A DNA stretch of 64,000 bases from Podarcis raffonei. Its lineage: Eukaryota; Chordata; Lepidosauria; Squamata; Lacertidae. The notes beneath the pieces are model-generated. The model made no database searches and was not told the DNA's origin. It worked only from the letters and a program-made list of their open reading frames with translations. Of this stretch, positions 21,900 through 34,424 are shown one piece after another. Both the position numbers and the translations under genes were made by a program. The stretch covers positions 64,752,831 through 64,816,830 of the forward strand of contig NC_070607.1 in the NCBI RefSeq assembly GCF_027172205.1, given 5' to 3'. Position 1 is the first letter of the stretch. The number at the start of each line of letters is the position of its first letter.

Positions 21900-22975
21900 A
21901 AGATGACAGTAAAGTGAGAGGAGTCTGCTGGAATGTACTTTTCTTCCAGCAGGAGGCACAGTACTATATAAATTATACTACTCTGTAGAGCCAGCCCTAT
22001 CAGTGTCTCACTGATATTCCACTTTAATTTGTTGTTCTGGACATCAAGCTAAGTATTAAACTTAAATTAATCCATTGCAACATAATAACCTGCATACAAA
22101 CAGTGCAAACACATCTTAATCCACATAATACTTCGATGCTTCTTGCAAACAATTCCTAAAGCGGCTTACTGTTGCCCACGCCCTGAGCACCTTTCTATTT
22201 AACAGGCTCCGCACACCAAGCAGCTTTCTATTACACCATATGGTGCTAAATGGCTGATGACCTTCAGCAGCTGTCGAGAGAAAGCCACCTCTAGTTTCAA
22301 CCTTAGTTTTACTGTCTGCTGTAAAGAAGAAGGAAACAAACAAAACAGGAATTCAGTTCATCAGACTCTTGCAATCTGCCTGCCTGCCTTTACTTTCAAC
22401 CTTGGTTTTCTAGAATCTTACAAAGTTCCATCTTTCTCCCTTCAGGTGAAGAATGCAAGTAAATTAGGTACTCCATCTACAGCTTTCTTGCAATTGCATC
22501 AGTGGGAATCTGAGCCTGATCCAATGGTCACCAGGACACTATGAGGATGTTTCTTTGCCTCAAAGGAGAAAGAGAAGGTACACTGGAAAGACCCCCACCA
22601 AGCGTGTCACCATTTCCCTCTTTATATCCCTCCATGAATTGAAGGATGATTGTTTGCAGCATGGAGCTTCCTCTACTTGTGAAAGCTCCCTGCATTGGTT
22701 CTTGATCATATACAGAGGCTCCCTGCAGAAGGCAGCCCTGTAACACCCGGAGGAGTTCAAACAAGAGGTAAGTGGCACATGGAGGCAGGCAAGGTTTGGC
22801 AATGCACTCTTGGTCTCCCTAACAATTGCCTGAGAAGCAAAAGCATCCACATAGTGTTTAAATCTAATAGGATTCTTGCTTTTGGGACTGAAATCAACTT
22901 CTCGGGCTGTGTGCCACGCTGAATGGTAGAGATGAGGTGAGGAGCCCAGCCAGAATTTCAAGACATATAATATAT
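21900..22975. other. Unassigned DNA
   Basis: The minus-strand frame at 22560-23006 (148 codons) has no recognised motif and runs into the CR1 end, so I treat it as chance. Confidence 0.45.
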
Positions 22976-25090
22976 TATTGAATCTTAGAGTTGGAAGGGA
23001 CCCCAAGGGTCATCTAGTCCAAGCCCCTGCAACGCAGGAATCTCAGCTAAAGCATCCATGACAGATGGCCATCCAGCCTCTGTTTAAAAGCCTCCAAGGA
23101 AGGAGACTCCACCACCTCTCATGGGAGTCTGTTCCACTGCTGAACAGCTCTTACAGTCAGAAAGTTTTTCCAAATGTTTAGTTGGAATCTCCCTTCTTGC
23201 AACTTGAAGCCATTGGAGAAAACAAGCATGCTTCCTAGTCCATGTGACACCCCTTAAGATATTTGATGATGGATATCATATCTCCTCTTAGTTTCTTCTT
23301 TTCTGTGCTAAACATACCCAGCTCCTTCAAGTGATCTTCATAAGGCTTAGTTTCCAGATCCTTGATCATCTTGTTTGCCTCCTCTGCACAAGTTCCAGCT
23401 TGTCAACATCCTTTTTAAATTGTGGTGCCCAGAATTGGACCAAGTGTGGTCTGATTAAGGCAGAATAGAGTGATACTATTACTTCCCTTGATTTGGACAC
23501 TAGACTTCTGTTGATGCAGCCTAGAATAGCATTAGCTTTTTCTTCTTCTTCTTCTTCTTCTTCTTCTTCTTCTTCTTCTTCTTCTTCTTCTTCTTCTTTT
23601 TTGCTGCTGCATCATACTGTTGGCTCATGTTCCGCTTGTGGTCCACCAAGACCCCTAGGTCCTTTTCACATGTACTGCTAGTAAGCCAGGTGTTGTGTCC
23701 CCCATCCTATATTTCTGCATTTGGTTCTTCCTGCCTAAGTGCAGAACCTTACATTTGTTCCTACTGGAATTCAGTTCTCCATCTGTTAAGGTCATTTTGA
23801 ATTCTGATTCTGTCTTCTGTGCCATTAGCTACCCCTCCCAGTTTGGTGTCATCTGCAAATTTGATGAGCATCCTTCAATTCCTTCATCCAAGTCATTAAA
23901 AAACACTGGGCTCAGGACAGAACCCTGCGGCACCCCACTTGTCACTTTCCCCCCAGCAAAATGAGGAACCATTAATGAGTACTCTTTGGATTCAGTTAGT
24001 CAGCCAGCTACAAATCCACCTAACAGTTACCTTGTTCAATCCACATTTTACCAGCTTCCTTGTGAGAATTTCATGGGGGACTTTGTCAAAAGCCTCACTG
24101 AAATCAAGATACACTATGTCCACAGCATTTCCCTGATCCACCAAGTTTGTAATTCCATTTTTTAAAAAATCAGATTGGTCTGGCATGTCTTATTTTTGAG
24201 AAACCCATGCTGGGTCTTAGTAATCACAGCATTCTTTTCTAAATGCTCAAAGACCGACTGTTGAATTATCTGTTCTAGGACCTTCCCTGGTATCGATGTC
24301 AAGCTCACCAGCTGGTAGTCACCTGGGTCTTCCTTTCCCCCTTTTTAAAGATGGGGACAACATTTGCCCGCCTCCAGTCTGTAGGGACCTCAGGTGTTCA
24401 CCAAGAATTTTCAAAGGTAAGAGACAAAGGCTCTAAAATTACATCTGCAAGCTCCTTTAGTACCCTTGGATGCAGCTCATCAGGCCCTGAAGATATGAAT
24501 TCATTTAAAGTAGCTAGGTGTTCCCTTACTATATATTTTCCTATCTTGGACTGTAGCTCCCTCCTTACATCATTTTAAGTAGTCTGCCTTTTCTCTGTCA
24601 CCCAATAGCATTTCTGTGTGTTCCCCACGCAAAGGACTTACCACTTGCTTGTTCTTCCTCTTACTTCGAGCATAGCCAAACAAACCTTTTTTATTATTTT
24701 TAACCTCTCTTGCAAGCCTGAGCTCATTCTGAGCTTTAGCCAGCCTGACTCCCCCCCTGCAACTGTTGGCTACTAGTGTATACTCCTCCTTTGTTATTTC
24801 CCTTTCTTCCATTTCTTATACATGCCCTTCTTGACTCTCAGCTCATCTGTAAGCTTCTTATGCAGCCACACCAGTTTTCCTTAGATGCCTCCCACTTTTC
24901 TTTCTTGTTGGTATTGCCTGCATATGGGCCTTCAGTATTTCTCCTTTTAGAAACTCCCATCCTTCTTGAACTCCCTTCTCATTTAATATTTCTGACCATG
25001 GGATCACACCCAGTAGCTCCTTCACCTTTTCAAAATATGTGATTGTGTCTTTAAGACACGATTGGTTAACCTCCTCTATCCATGACATAG
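22976..25090 (-). mobile_element. Old CR1 LINE, minus strand, degraded ORF2
   Basis: The minus strand starts near 25090 with a peptide like the linker between endonuclease and RT of the 10-kb CR1 (LLGVIPWSEIL, AIPTRKKSGRHLRK), continues through [21 protein letters not shown] and the RT block VYLDFSEAFDKVPHEIL, and ends in the CR1 3' UTR near 22976 (minus of TTGGAAGGGACCCCAAGGG). Several frame breaks separate these pieces, so ORF2 is dead. The endonuclease and 5' half are absent. A (CTT)n array interrupts the ORF at 23541-23600. Confidence 0.88.
23539..23600. repeat. (CTT)n microsatellite inside the old CR1
   Basis: About 19-20 CTT units. In the intact CR1 the corresponding place codes for AAKKANAIL, with an A-rich GCTAAAAAAGCC, so the array grew from that short A/G-rich coding stretch after the CR1 inserted. 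Confidence 0.9.
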
Positions 25091-25099
25091 GTTTGGAGG

Positions 25100-28000
25100 G
25101 TTTGCCAAATTTTGTGGTTTGTAGTTAATTATCATCTGATTGATCAATTGATTGATCAATTGATAAATGTTGGGGGCTGGTTGCAACCCCATCAGAGTGC
25201 TGGGCTGATTTATTTATTTTTGGTTTTTTTTGCCACCAAACTCAATGGGGTCTTGCTGAGAGGCTAGAAAAATTTGCTTGGGGGTCTGATCAGGTCCCCC
25301 GGGACAAACTTTAGCCAACCCTGTTTTAAATTCTCACTAATCACCATGAGAAAGCGGAAAAGTCAATTGTAAGCCACATTATCTGCCATAAACAGCATGG
25401 TGTTTTATAGCACCACAACAATAAGAGAAACACTAAAGAATCTTGAAGCAACCATAAAACATGAATAAGTAGCCAGAAAGCAAATACAAGTTACTTGCCA
25501 AAGGAAGGTTAAAATCATCCAGTCAGCTTTCCCAAAAAGCTTTTCAAAAATGCCACATTTTACCCTGATTATGAGCATTCATTAGACTATGGACAACAAA
25601 GAAAAAAGTCAGATCATGTCTGTGTTTCAAAATGGATAGATTGCACAACAGTTTAACTGCAATGACAGCAGAGAAGCCCGATTTCATCTTTGCAAACTTT
25701 AGTCAAGAAAGGTCCATGCTCTGGCCTTGTTCCCAACAGACTTTGCTCAGGCCAGAGCATATATAAGGTGTGACCATGCTCCTTGCAGTTTTTCCTGTGA
25801 AATGGAAACATCACACATTTTTTTTTATCTCAGCCTTTGTTTTCCTTTGAGTTAAGTGTTCTCAAAATTCCCTTAATAGCTGGGCAACTTTGCCTATTTC
25901 CTCCTGATAGCCCAACCCTCAAAGCAGACATCCTGTATCCCAGAGGTGTGATGGAAACTCTTTAAACCCAGATAATCCAAATTACCTCCCCCCTCCCCCA
26001 CAACAAATGGAAGGTAGAGTTGCATAGTTTATCAGAGTTCTGAAGAGGAAATTCCCCTTTCATAGAATTCACTTTGTTCCTTGGGGGGGGGGGGGAGGTG
26101 GCAGGAGACAAAGGACTCTGGGGACAACAAAGACCCCTTTGTTTGCTAAAGAAAAAAGACGTGACCAGCATGCAGTTAAAAATGGCTTAAGAATTTGGAA
26201 CCTTTGAAAGAATTTGAAACACCCAAAAGTCATAGTAGGCAGCAATACCTAGTGTTTTTCTGTCTTCCCAATCTTTCATGCCTGCAAAATTACTTATTTC
26301 CTTAATAAATACACATATACAGAGTTTTAAAGGGCTTAAGTCTACTCTCCAACCTACCTAGCCTCACAGAACCAGAGAATTTGGACTTTTCCCTAGAAAC
26401 AGGATGGGTGGGTTCTGTGGATGCTCACGTGTGTTGGGATCCACTCTTGATTCTTTTTGTAGCTGTTGCTGTCTTTTTGTGATGGTTACCATTCAGTGGT
26501 GACAGCTGGTCAATTAGTCTTTGGATTTAATGACCAATACACCCAGCATGTCTCCTTGATGAGTTCTTCAGCGACTGTGAACTGTAGTTTGGTGAACGAG
26601 CTGAAAATTCTGTTAGACAGCTTCTTTCTCTCTCTCTCTGTCACACACACATGCATTCAAACTACAATTATCATCACAAAGGGAATATCTATTAACCACC
26701 CACTGTAACTATGTCTCATAGCTATGCTCAGATTTCACTAAGGAGTAGTTAGGCTTGCTAGAGTTCCTAAGGAAAGTCATCAAAACTCAGCTGCTTCCCC
26801 AGATTTCAAAGAGGTTGTCATGCAGCCAGGGAACTCCAGAGAACAAACAGCTAAGACACAATCAAACCAGCTGGCATCACACTCACCAATAAATATTTAT
26901 TTGGAAGATCCTTTCTTTTTATTTTATTCCAAGGCTGTGGCCTACGATTTGGACCCTCTTCCTAAACTATTCTAAAGTAAAGCAAAACATTTGCTGCTGA
27001 GTTTAAAGACGCCCTGGTTATAGATACTTACAGATAATTCAGTGGGACTGTCTGTATGAGTACGAAATACTGTAGGAGAGTATTATTACCCTTTCCCCAT
27101 CCCCTGTCAAGGTTGCAACATTATACCCCAAGTTCAAAAGCGCAAGGTCTTGGATCTGGAACTTTTCCTGCTATTGAGGGCAAAAGCTGATCCAGCACTT
27201 CTTTAGAGCGCTCTTATGCTAGTACCTCAATGAAGTCTTTTGTAAGTTGCTCTTTGATCGCAGCAAAGAATTTTGAAAAGTTGCAAGTTTTGTTGAGATC
27301 TGTTTTCCACAAAGGTACTCTGTTTTTCTAGCAGAATGTAGGCGAGCAAAAGAACGGATGTTACGCGAGTGGCTAAGAATGTGTGCTGTGAATGACAACA
27401 GTCCCAGTTCTAAACCTAATCTCAGTCAGGAATTGACTTAGGTGATCTGAAGTTGCCTACCTTACAGGGATGTTGTGCGGATTACACCTGAAATGAGTTA
27501 GATGAGAGCCGAATGTGATCATTGTGTGTGAACTAGAATGCAGGGCACTCTGTCAAAAGACACACACGCAAAAGGATACCCAAATTCTACAGGTTCTTAT
27601 CCATGCATTAAAAGTACTGAAGTTGCCCATTGCACACAGATAGCAAACCTGGCTGGGATGCTGAGAAATCAAACAAAGCTTGGCTTAAGCTAACTTTAGC
27701 CTTAAGATGGAACATGTGCAGGATTTCACAATTAATACATTTATCTGAGAATGTCCAGTTTAGGATGTATCTGCTCTGCAAAATAAATTCAAAACGTGTC
27801 GTGGATGCACCACTCATAAGTGGCTGGGACAGACTAATTCCAGTCCAGTGATGTCTAAGCACCAGTTTCCCACCAATTTAAACTGAGGAAAAGAGTAAGA
27901 ACTAAATTAGCATATGCACATTTTATGCAAACTGGCATTCTCTTTTGTATTTTTATTTTTTTATTTTTTGGGTGATGGATAAACAGGGAAATGTATGGAT

Positions 28001-28230
28001 TAGAAGAAACAAAAAAGTGATATGGAAATTGGCTTTTGGAAATGGAGTGAGTGAAATACAGATCAGTCTTGCTGTGTCCCAGCATGAGTTGGTTAGAATT
28101 AGATTGTAGATGAGAGGACTGAGGTTGGATCTTAAGAAGAGCTTGTCATTCACAGTGGGTGCTTTGTTCATTTTTTATTTGCCAGGAAATGACTGGCATC
28201 TGTGTCAGAGGCAACAAGTATGAGGCTCAT
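25100..28230. other. Mostly unassigned DNA
   Basis: Holds a palindromic GATTGATCAATT array at 25137-25163; a possible hAT end at 25323 (TTAGCCAACCCTG); a G13 run at 26083-26095; a (TC)n(AC)n run at 26624-26652; and a weak MIR-type SINE listed at 27365. No exon recognised. Confidence 0.5.
27365..27540 (+). mobile_element. Degenerate MIR/CORE-type SINE
   Basis: CCCAGTTCTAAACCTAATCTCAGTC, TTGACTTAGGTGATCTGA-like and CTACCTTACAGGGATGTTG words follow the CORE-SINE order. The copy is old and its ends are approximate. Confidence 0.4.
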
Positions 28231-28231
28231 G

Positions 28232-28360
28232 AGATGGGGAACTTGTGGCCCTCCAGATGTTGCAGGACTCCAGCTCCCATCAACCCTGACCTTTGACCCT
28301 GCTGTCTAGGGTTCTTGGGAGCTGGAATCCAACAATATCTGGAAGTTCCCCACCCCGATA
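28232..28360. mobile_element. Palindromic MITE, CTCCAGATGTTG family
   Basis: The left arm reads GGGGAACTTGTGGCCC then TCCAGATGTTG, and the right arm is its decayed inverse (CAACAATATCTGGAAGTTCCCC). Three related copies are at 32518, 32806 and 59516. Confidence 0.7.
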
Positions 28361-28759
28361 TAGAATCACCAAGATCTGATTAGAATTAAGAATTAATATA
28401 AGGATTGTTCCAGACTTGGTTTTTTTGTCTGAGCAACTGTTTCCTAGGAAAAGTTCCTGAACTGATCCTCCTTGCCTCATCTGCTCTGGAATCAAGATTC
28501 CCAGCTACCCCAGGCCTCAGCAGTCGGTTGGTGAGCTTGGCTAAGACATGACAAGACTAAGGCAAAGCAGAAAACACGACAGACTTAGTCAAGCACGGCT
28601 GAGCAGAGGATAAGCAGCACTCATACTGGAACAAGGCAAGAACATGTCAGGAGGGCAACAGCTTTTTATTTTGCTGTTTTGGGATTTCCGTCTCATGCCA
28701 GCTACTCCGCAGGAGAGTCTAAATGTGTTAATACCACTGAGATGGTTGATGGAGGCAAT

Positions 28760-29262
28760 CTTTCAGTACTTGGGCCCCAGGCCATTTAGTAATTTGGGCC
28801 CAGTAACTCACTGGCAGCTAGTGTAGTGTTTTCAAGACTACTGTTCCCATAAAGCTCACCAAGCTGGTAACTGCGTTCTACACAAGCTGCAATTTCCAGA
28901 CCATCTTCAAGGACTGCCCCACGTACAGCACACTGCAGTTGTCTAGATGGGAGATCACTAGAGCAATGGCTAATGAGACCAGCTGTCCCAGTGCAGGAAT
29001 GGTTGTAGATGGTGAACCAGCCTAAGCTTGGACATAAACAGAATCCACTTAGCATGCCAGTGGCAGAATGGAATCGAGGGTCTCTGCCAGACTACGAACC
29101 TGTTTCTCAACAGGGAGTGCAATGCCTTACAGAGGTCATTCACCTAATGAGAACCACTTGGGGAGAAGCACCTCTGCCTTATCAGGATTCAGCCTTTGTT
29201 TATTGGCTCCCATCTCATGTATGTTCAGAAACCCAAACCTTTGTCAGCTTAAATCCAGCTTA
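28760..29262 (-). mobile_element. L2 LINE RT fragment, minus strand
   Basis: On the minus strand the text from 29200 to 28790 follows the C-terminal half of L2 ORF2: an NPDKTEVL-like region near 29190, then SLAIALVISHLDNCS and VLYVGQSLK-like peptides near 28930 matching L2 RLDYCNALYVGLP. Frame breaks are frequent. The 3' tail is not contiguous here; a 3'-end L2 copy lies at 30895. Confidence 0.7.
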
Positions 29263-29264
29263 AA

Positions 29265-30168
29265 TTCCCCTTCTATCTATCAGAACATTCCTTTACTATT
29301 TGGTCAGCCAAATAGCAGAAAAGCAATAAGATAAATATGGTTAAGAAGCCAAAGAGGCTTGAGGCTAGTCTGATGCTCTTTGAATCTAACTTCTCATCCA
29401 CCATGTGTTCCAAGGATATACTATCTTAAGAATTTTGTGCTGTACAGTGTTAGAGAATTAGAGCTGTTCTCAAACTTTCCATAAGAACAGACACAGCAAC
29501 TTACTAATGGATCGCAGTGGTTTATTTTACTATAAAACACCACTTATCACTAATGCAAAGAATTACAGGGGTCCTTCTCAGGCTGCATCTGAAAGGGGAT
29601 GGCTCCTCCCATAATGATTAATTCTTCACTCTCCCCAATACGCCTTTTACTGTATTTTGGACAATCAAATTTATGGTTGTTTTTAAGACAACAAGGATTT
29701 ATTCTTGCTCAGAACAATAGCCCCAGAGAATCATTTCCCAATTTGTCAAAACTGGCAAAGAAACATTTTATCAGGTTTTTTCCTCTGGTTTCAAAAAATA
29801 ATCTTTGTATATATCACATCAGTCATGTTTCATTAATGATTATCTACTATGAGTCAATATGATTAAGAAATTTCTTCTCCATGTACGTGCCAAATGCTGG
29901 TGGCAAGCATGCTGAGTGTTTGAAATCTCAGAATCTGGGAAGTCTGAAAAAACAAGACCCTCTTTTCCAGTGGCTCTAGCTAGGTGCAAGCAATTTAGCT
30001 GCAGCTCCTGATCCAAAAGACCAAAGACCAGGACACAATAAAACCCAAATACTCTCCAAACAAAATTATAGGCACATAAGGTCATATATTTTACTAAGAT
30101 GCTTTGTTAAAATGAAGAGGATTTTCTGAGGTGTTGCCACAGCATGCTGCTGCTGACACAGGAAACTT
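29265..30168. other. Unassigned DNA
   Basis: No gene or repeat recognised. Confidence 0.5.
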
Positions 30169-30177
30169 CTTTAAAAA

Positions 30178-30445
30178 CAGGCATGTCCAACAGGTAGATC
30201 GTGATTTACCAGTAGATCACTGGATGTCTGTGGTAGATCACCAGTAGATCAGTGGCTCCCCCCCAAAGAAACTTTGGCTCCCCTAAAAACAGCTCAACAT
30301 CTTTGCCCTGCACCCCTAAAAAACGGGGCTTCCCTCCCTAAAGAAGCTCAACAACTTTGACCTGAACCCCCAAAAAGGGAGTAGATCACTGCCAGTTTTT
30401 AACTCTGTGAGTAGATCGCAGTCTGTTGGAAGTTGGCCACCCCTG
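30178..30445. mobile_element. hAT MITE with 8-bp target duplication
   Basis: Ends CAGGCATGTCCAAC and GTTGGCCACCCCTG are inverted. The flanks are TTTAAAAA (30170-30177) and TTTAAAAG (30446-30453), an 8-bp duplication with one change, as expected for hAT. Inside, GTAGATCAC occurs repeatedly (at least four times on the left half and twice on the right). It is non-coding. Confidence 0.85.
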
Positions 30446-30894
30446 TTTAAAAGCATAGAGCAGAGTAAAGTCTTTACAAAACTTTCATGCTGAGTCCGTA
30501 CTGCTGTTACTCTCTGGCACTGTCTCTTTGAGGTACAGATCTTCTTGCATACTCTCTATCTGCAGTTGCAACCCTGATTTCTTTTATGCAGGCCCCCAGC
30601 ACAGGTCCAGATCCCCCAGCTTAATTCTCATCCTTCTTGCATTCCACTTCCGGATGCCTACTCTTCCACACAAACCTGGCTTGATGGTGTTCAGCATCTC
30701 ATGCCCCCTCCTTTTCCATTGCCCTTTGTCTCCCACCATCCTCCCAGAACGATTTTTGCAGGAGCAGTCCATATACTCTTCTGCTGCCATGGCAAGTCCT
30801 CTTAGGAAACTCTAGATAGCACCTCGAGCTCCGATCTGAAAAGGGGATTGTTCATCTGACCAGAACACAGATAATACATTTTCAGGGTGGCTCC

Positions 30895-31262
30895 AATACT
30901 CATTCTTAATATTTTATTTATTGGATACCATGCCCTTCCTCTGCAAGTAGACCAGGGCAGCATACAGATATAAAATTTAAAGACCAAAAACATTCTAAAA
31001 CAGATTAAAATGTTATAAAAACAATTATAAATAAAAACATCTAAACACAGTTATAGTAAAATACAATCTAAAAGCAATTACAAGTAAACATACTTTCATC
31101 CAGTGATCCGTATTCTTCAGCCACCAAGTACATGAGTAAGCAGGAATGTTTTTAAGTTGCTGCTGATGGAGACAGGCAAGCCACACTAGGGAGGGCATTC
31201 CCCAATCAGCAAACCACCACTGAAAAGATCCTGTCATCGGAAAGCAACATGGGAATTTGTAT
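30895..31262 (-). mobile_element. L2 LINE 3' end, minus strand
   Basis: TATTTTATTTATTGGATACC and the A-rich AAAATTTAAAG text are the reverse complement of an L2 3' UTR; GGGAGGGCATTCCCCAATCA near 31190 matches the L2 block that reads GGGAGTTCC in other copies. Confidence 0.65.
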
Positions 31263-31264
31263 CT

Positions 31265-32515
31265 CTCCTTCTTCTAGCCAGGCTTCAGGCTTTAAGGAAG
31301 GGACTAGCATGATAAGGAAGTGTAATCATTTTCAATGTTTTCTTTAATAACATATTTTGTGGTCCAGTCTACTTTCCAATTTACACACATCGCTCTTGAA
31401 TTTGTTAAAAACCCAGCTATTTCTTACACCAAGGCCAGAGATGGAAGGCTTCAACATCATTCCAACCTGCTATAACGTACATCTACTTTAAGAAAATAAA
31501 ACATCGCTTGTCCTGTTAAGAATGCAACTTCTCTGGGGAAGGGTATTTTCCCCCAGGGTCACCTCCTGGTCCTCAATTTAGTGTGGCAGGCAGCTTAGCT
31601 AGTAGCTTGGCAACAGGGTGACCTTGTGCTCTGTTGGGTTTCAAACGTTTTATTAGCCACACTGGACTCTCTCCATCTTTCTCTGCCCTGCTTCTTATTG
31701 CTGAGCCCCTCATTAGTGCAATTAATAAGCCGCTTCTGTCAGGGCAATCAAATGCAGGGCTCTACAGCAGCCAAAGGCTTTGGCAGATCAAGTAGGGGGG
31801 ATTCCGGGTCGCACAGTGGAATTATAGGGAAGGCTTTCATCTCTCCCTACAGGCCCAAACAGGACTGGAATTGTAGGGCTGGGATTCTCTCAGGTCACGT
31901 TTATTTAATTCCACTTTTTTGGTAGAATAAATCAGTCCCCCCCCCATCATTTTGGATAAAGTCACAGGTTCGTTGGAGAACTTGGCAGAACACCCTGATG
32001 TTATTAGTGATGGGTTGCACAAAGCCCTATGCAAGATAAAGTCTTGGACTCAGCTTCCCTTTGAGATCTCTCTCTCACACACACACATGCTCACATACAC
32101 ACTGAATGTGTGCGCAACAGGCCTGCTTTGTTGTGGTTCATACCAGGGCAGGGACTGAAGGTGTCATCAACTCACAGTGCCACACAAGCCCATGGGGATG
32201 GGCGGAGCACTGAGGAATGATGCACTCAGATGCTGACCTCAGATGCCTCTAAGCCAATAACCCAAATGTGTCCAACTAACTAACCTACCCCTGGGGAACT
32301 ATGGGCATGCTCAACATCCTACCAGATCCTGGGAGCGTCGTGGCCTGAACTCATTGAGGTTATTTGTTATCTCTTAATTCCAGTGATTCCCCAGAGGAAT
32401 CCAAAAATAATACAAACTGAACGCAGAAAGAGAGAGAGCGCTAATAAAACGTTTGGGCTGTTCCGGGTTTGTTCTTTTCCAGAGGCCTTGCAAACACCAT
32501 TCAGATGTTGTCTCC
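31265..32515. other. Unassigned DNA with a (TC)n(AC)n run
   Basis: The run is at 32067-32089. No gene or other repeat recognised. Confidence 0.5.
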
Positions 32516-32517
32516 AT

Positions 32518-32642
32518 GTGTTAATCGGGTAGCCAACAAATGTTGAACTATGACTGCCACCATCCCTGACCATTGGCCATACTGGCAGAGGCTGATGGAA
32601 TTGTAGTCCAACATAATTTGGATGACACCATGTTGGCTACTC
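32518..32642. mobile_element. Palindromic MITE, related to the CCAGATGTTG family
   Basis: AGCCAACAAATGTTGAACTATG on the left and TTGTAGTCCAACATAATTTGG on the right form a decayed inverted pair. Confidence 0.55.
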
Positions 32643-32805
32643 TTGCATTAACTAAATGGAATAGGATGGAGCAGAGCTGAGCCCAGTTGGCCCTGCCTCT
32701 GTGCATTAGGTAAGGAGGTGGGGTCAGCAGGATGCATCAGGGGTGCCTCCCTTCCTAGCCTAGCTTAGTTTAGCATAGAGCAGAAATTACTCAAGTAGCT
32801 ACTCA

Positions 32806-32941
32806 CAGTGGTTCTCAACCTGTGGGTCCCCAGATGTTGTTGGACTACAACTCCCATCATCCTTGAGCTCTGGCCTTGCTAGCTAGGGATGATGGGAGTT
32901 GTAGTCCAACAACATCCAGGGACCCACAAGTTGAGAACCGC
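32806..32941. mobile_element. Palindromic MITE, near-perfect 55-bp arms
   Basis: Arms 32808-32862 and 32887-32941 are inverted copies with four mismatches; the loop of 24 bases includes GAGCTCTGGCC. The central arm text TTGGACTACAACTCCCATCA is the hallmark of a very common reptile family. The CAGTGG end suggests a hAT relative; no clean duplication was found. Confidence 0.85.
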
Positions 32942-32944
32942 TAA

Positions 32945-34420
32945 CTGGTATTTGAAAGGTATACTAACCCCATTCCACCCAAATCAGCAAAAGTGCTGGT
33001 CTCCCCATTCAAACTGAGGACAATATCTATTTTAAATTGATCCACAAGGATCCATGTATTAAAGAGCATGATGACACAAATTGTACCTCAAATTTTTTGG
33101 ATGTCACCACACTGGCTGCCTTAAGCAGTTTGGTGAAAATCAGGGAGCAATAACTTTCTCTGCCCGCCCTTTAGAAAAGAGACTCAAGCAACAGTAACTG
33201 CCTTTGTGGTATGCTGGTTACAGCATTCATTACTGTGTGATCATGCGAGAGGTAAGAGGGTCACCAACATTTTAGTTCCGTAGGCATATTTGGATTTTTG
33301 AGCAAGTGCCATAGGAAAACCCCTCAGGTTTCTGCTCACTCCAACCCCTGCAAAAGACAGAAAAAGAGAAAGTACATGCACATATACAGACTTCGCTTTT
33401 CCAATGGACCATGTAAAAATCAGATCCAGCTGAATTGATCTTAGCCCTGAAAAGCACAATGAGCTGAAAGTGGAAGTGGGAAAGAGCATCAGTCTTGAAC
33501 TCCTTCCTTCTACTCAAGGGAGAAAAAGGTGATACCTTTACCACCTCATGGGGGGGGGGGTTAGTGGACAAGCGGGGGGCAGGGCTCAAAGCCTTCATGG
33601 GCACCGGGAGAAGACCTCAAGGATGGCAGGATTAAATAGCTCAGACATAGAAACAAAAGGAGAGATGGAGCAAAAACAGCAGAGATTAAATTAATGTAAT
33701 AGCAGCATAACCAACTGGTGTGCCTCAATCACATCTAAAGCAGGTGGTAGGAGTGCAATTTAAAGTATCTATTTAAAGGGGTGCATAGATAGCAGTTGAC
33801 GCTTCCTCATGCCATTGATGCACCTAGTTTTTCTCCTGAGTGGAGATGGAAAGTGGCCCACATGCCACTTAAAATTGCAATGCAGGTGATTAGGAAGATG
33901 TTCATTTGAAAACACAGCTCTCCCTTCATTGCGTGTAAGTTGGTCCCAAGTCAACTAGAAAAGAGAAGGCAACAGGGAAATGTGCCTCTCGTGCTGAAAG
34001 CTCAGGGTCTCCTGTCACGTTATCACAAGTGATCTCCTCCCTAGGATTGATGCACAAGAGACTCTTTATGACCCCATGCTGATTTAAACAGCCTTGTGCA
34101 TTTCAAAGATTTTTTTCTTATGGAAATAGAGCAATAAAGCATGTGAAGATGTCAAAGACAGGACTTGGGATAAAGAATAAGTGGACACAACAAGAATTGC
34201 ATTTAAATACTCCCTAAGAAAACAGTGGCAATCTGTGCTGAGATCTCCAAATACAACTAAAAGAACTTCAGGAAGTAATTTACAGTTCATTGAAGCAAGA
34301 GACTTTTGTCCCTTATTTCTGGATCCAAGTGCTTTTTAAAAAATGACAACTGAAAATATGAAGCCACAAGGCTCCATGGAAGATTGTGTTTTTATTGTAA
34401 ACTGTTCTGTGATCCTCAAA
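32945..34420. other. Unassigned DNA
   Basis: The minus-strand open frame at 33272-33604 (110 codons) has no recognised motif. A G10 run lies at about 33551-33560. Confidence 0.5.
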
Positions 34421-34424
34421 TGAA

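Noticed and set aside
22560-23006. 148-codon minus-strand frame
   Set aside because: It starts in the CR1 3' end and shows no domain.
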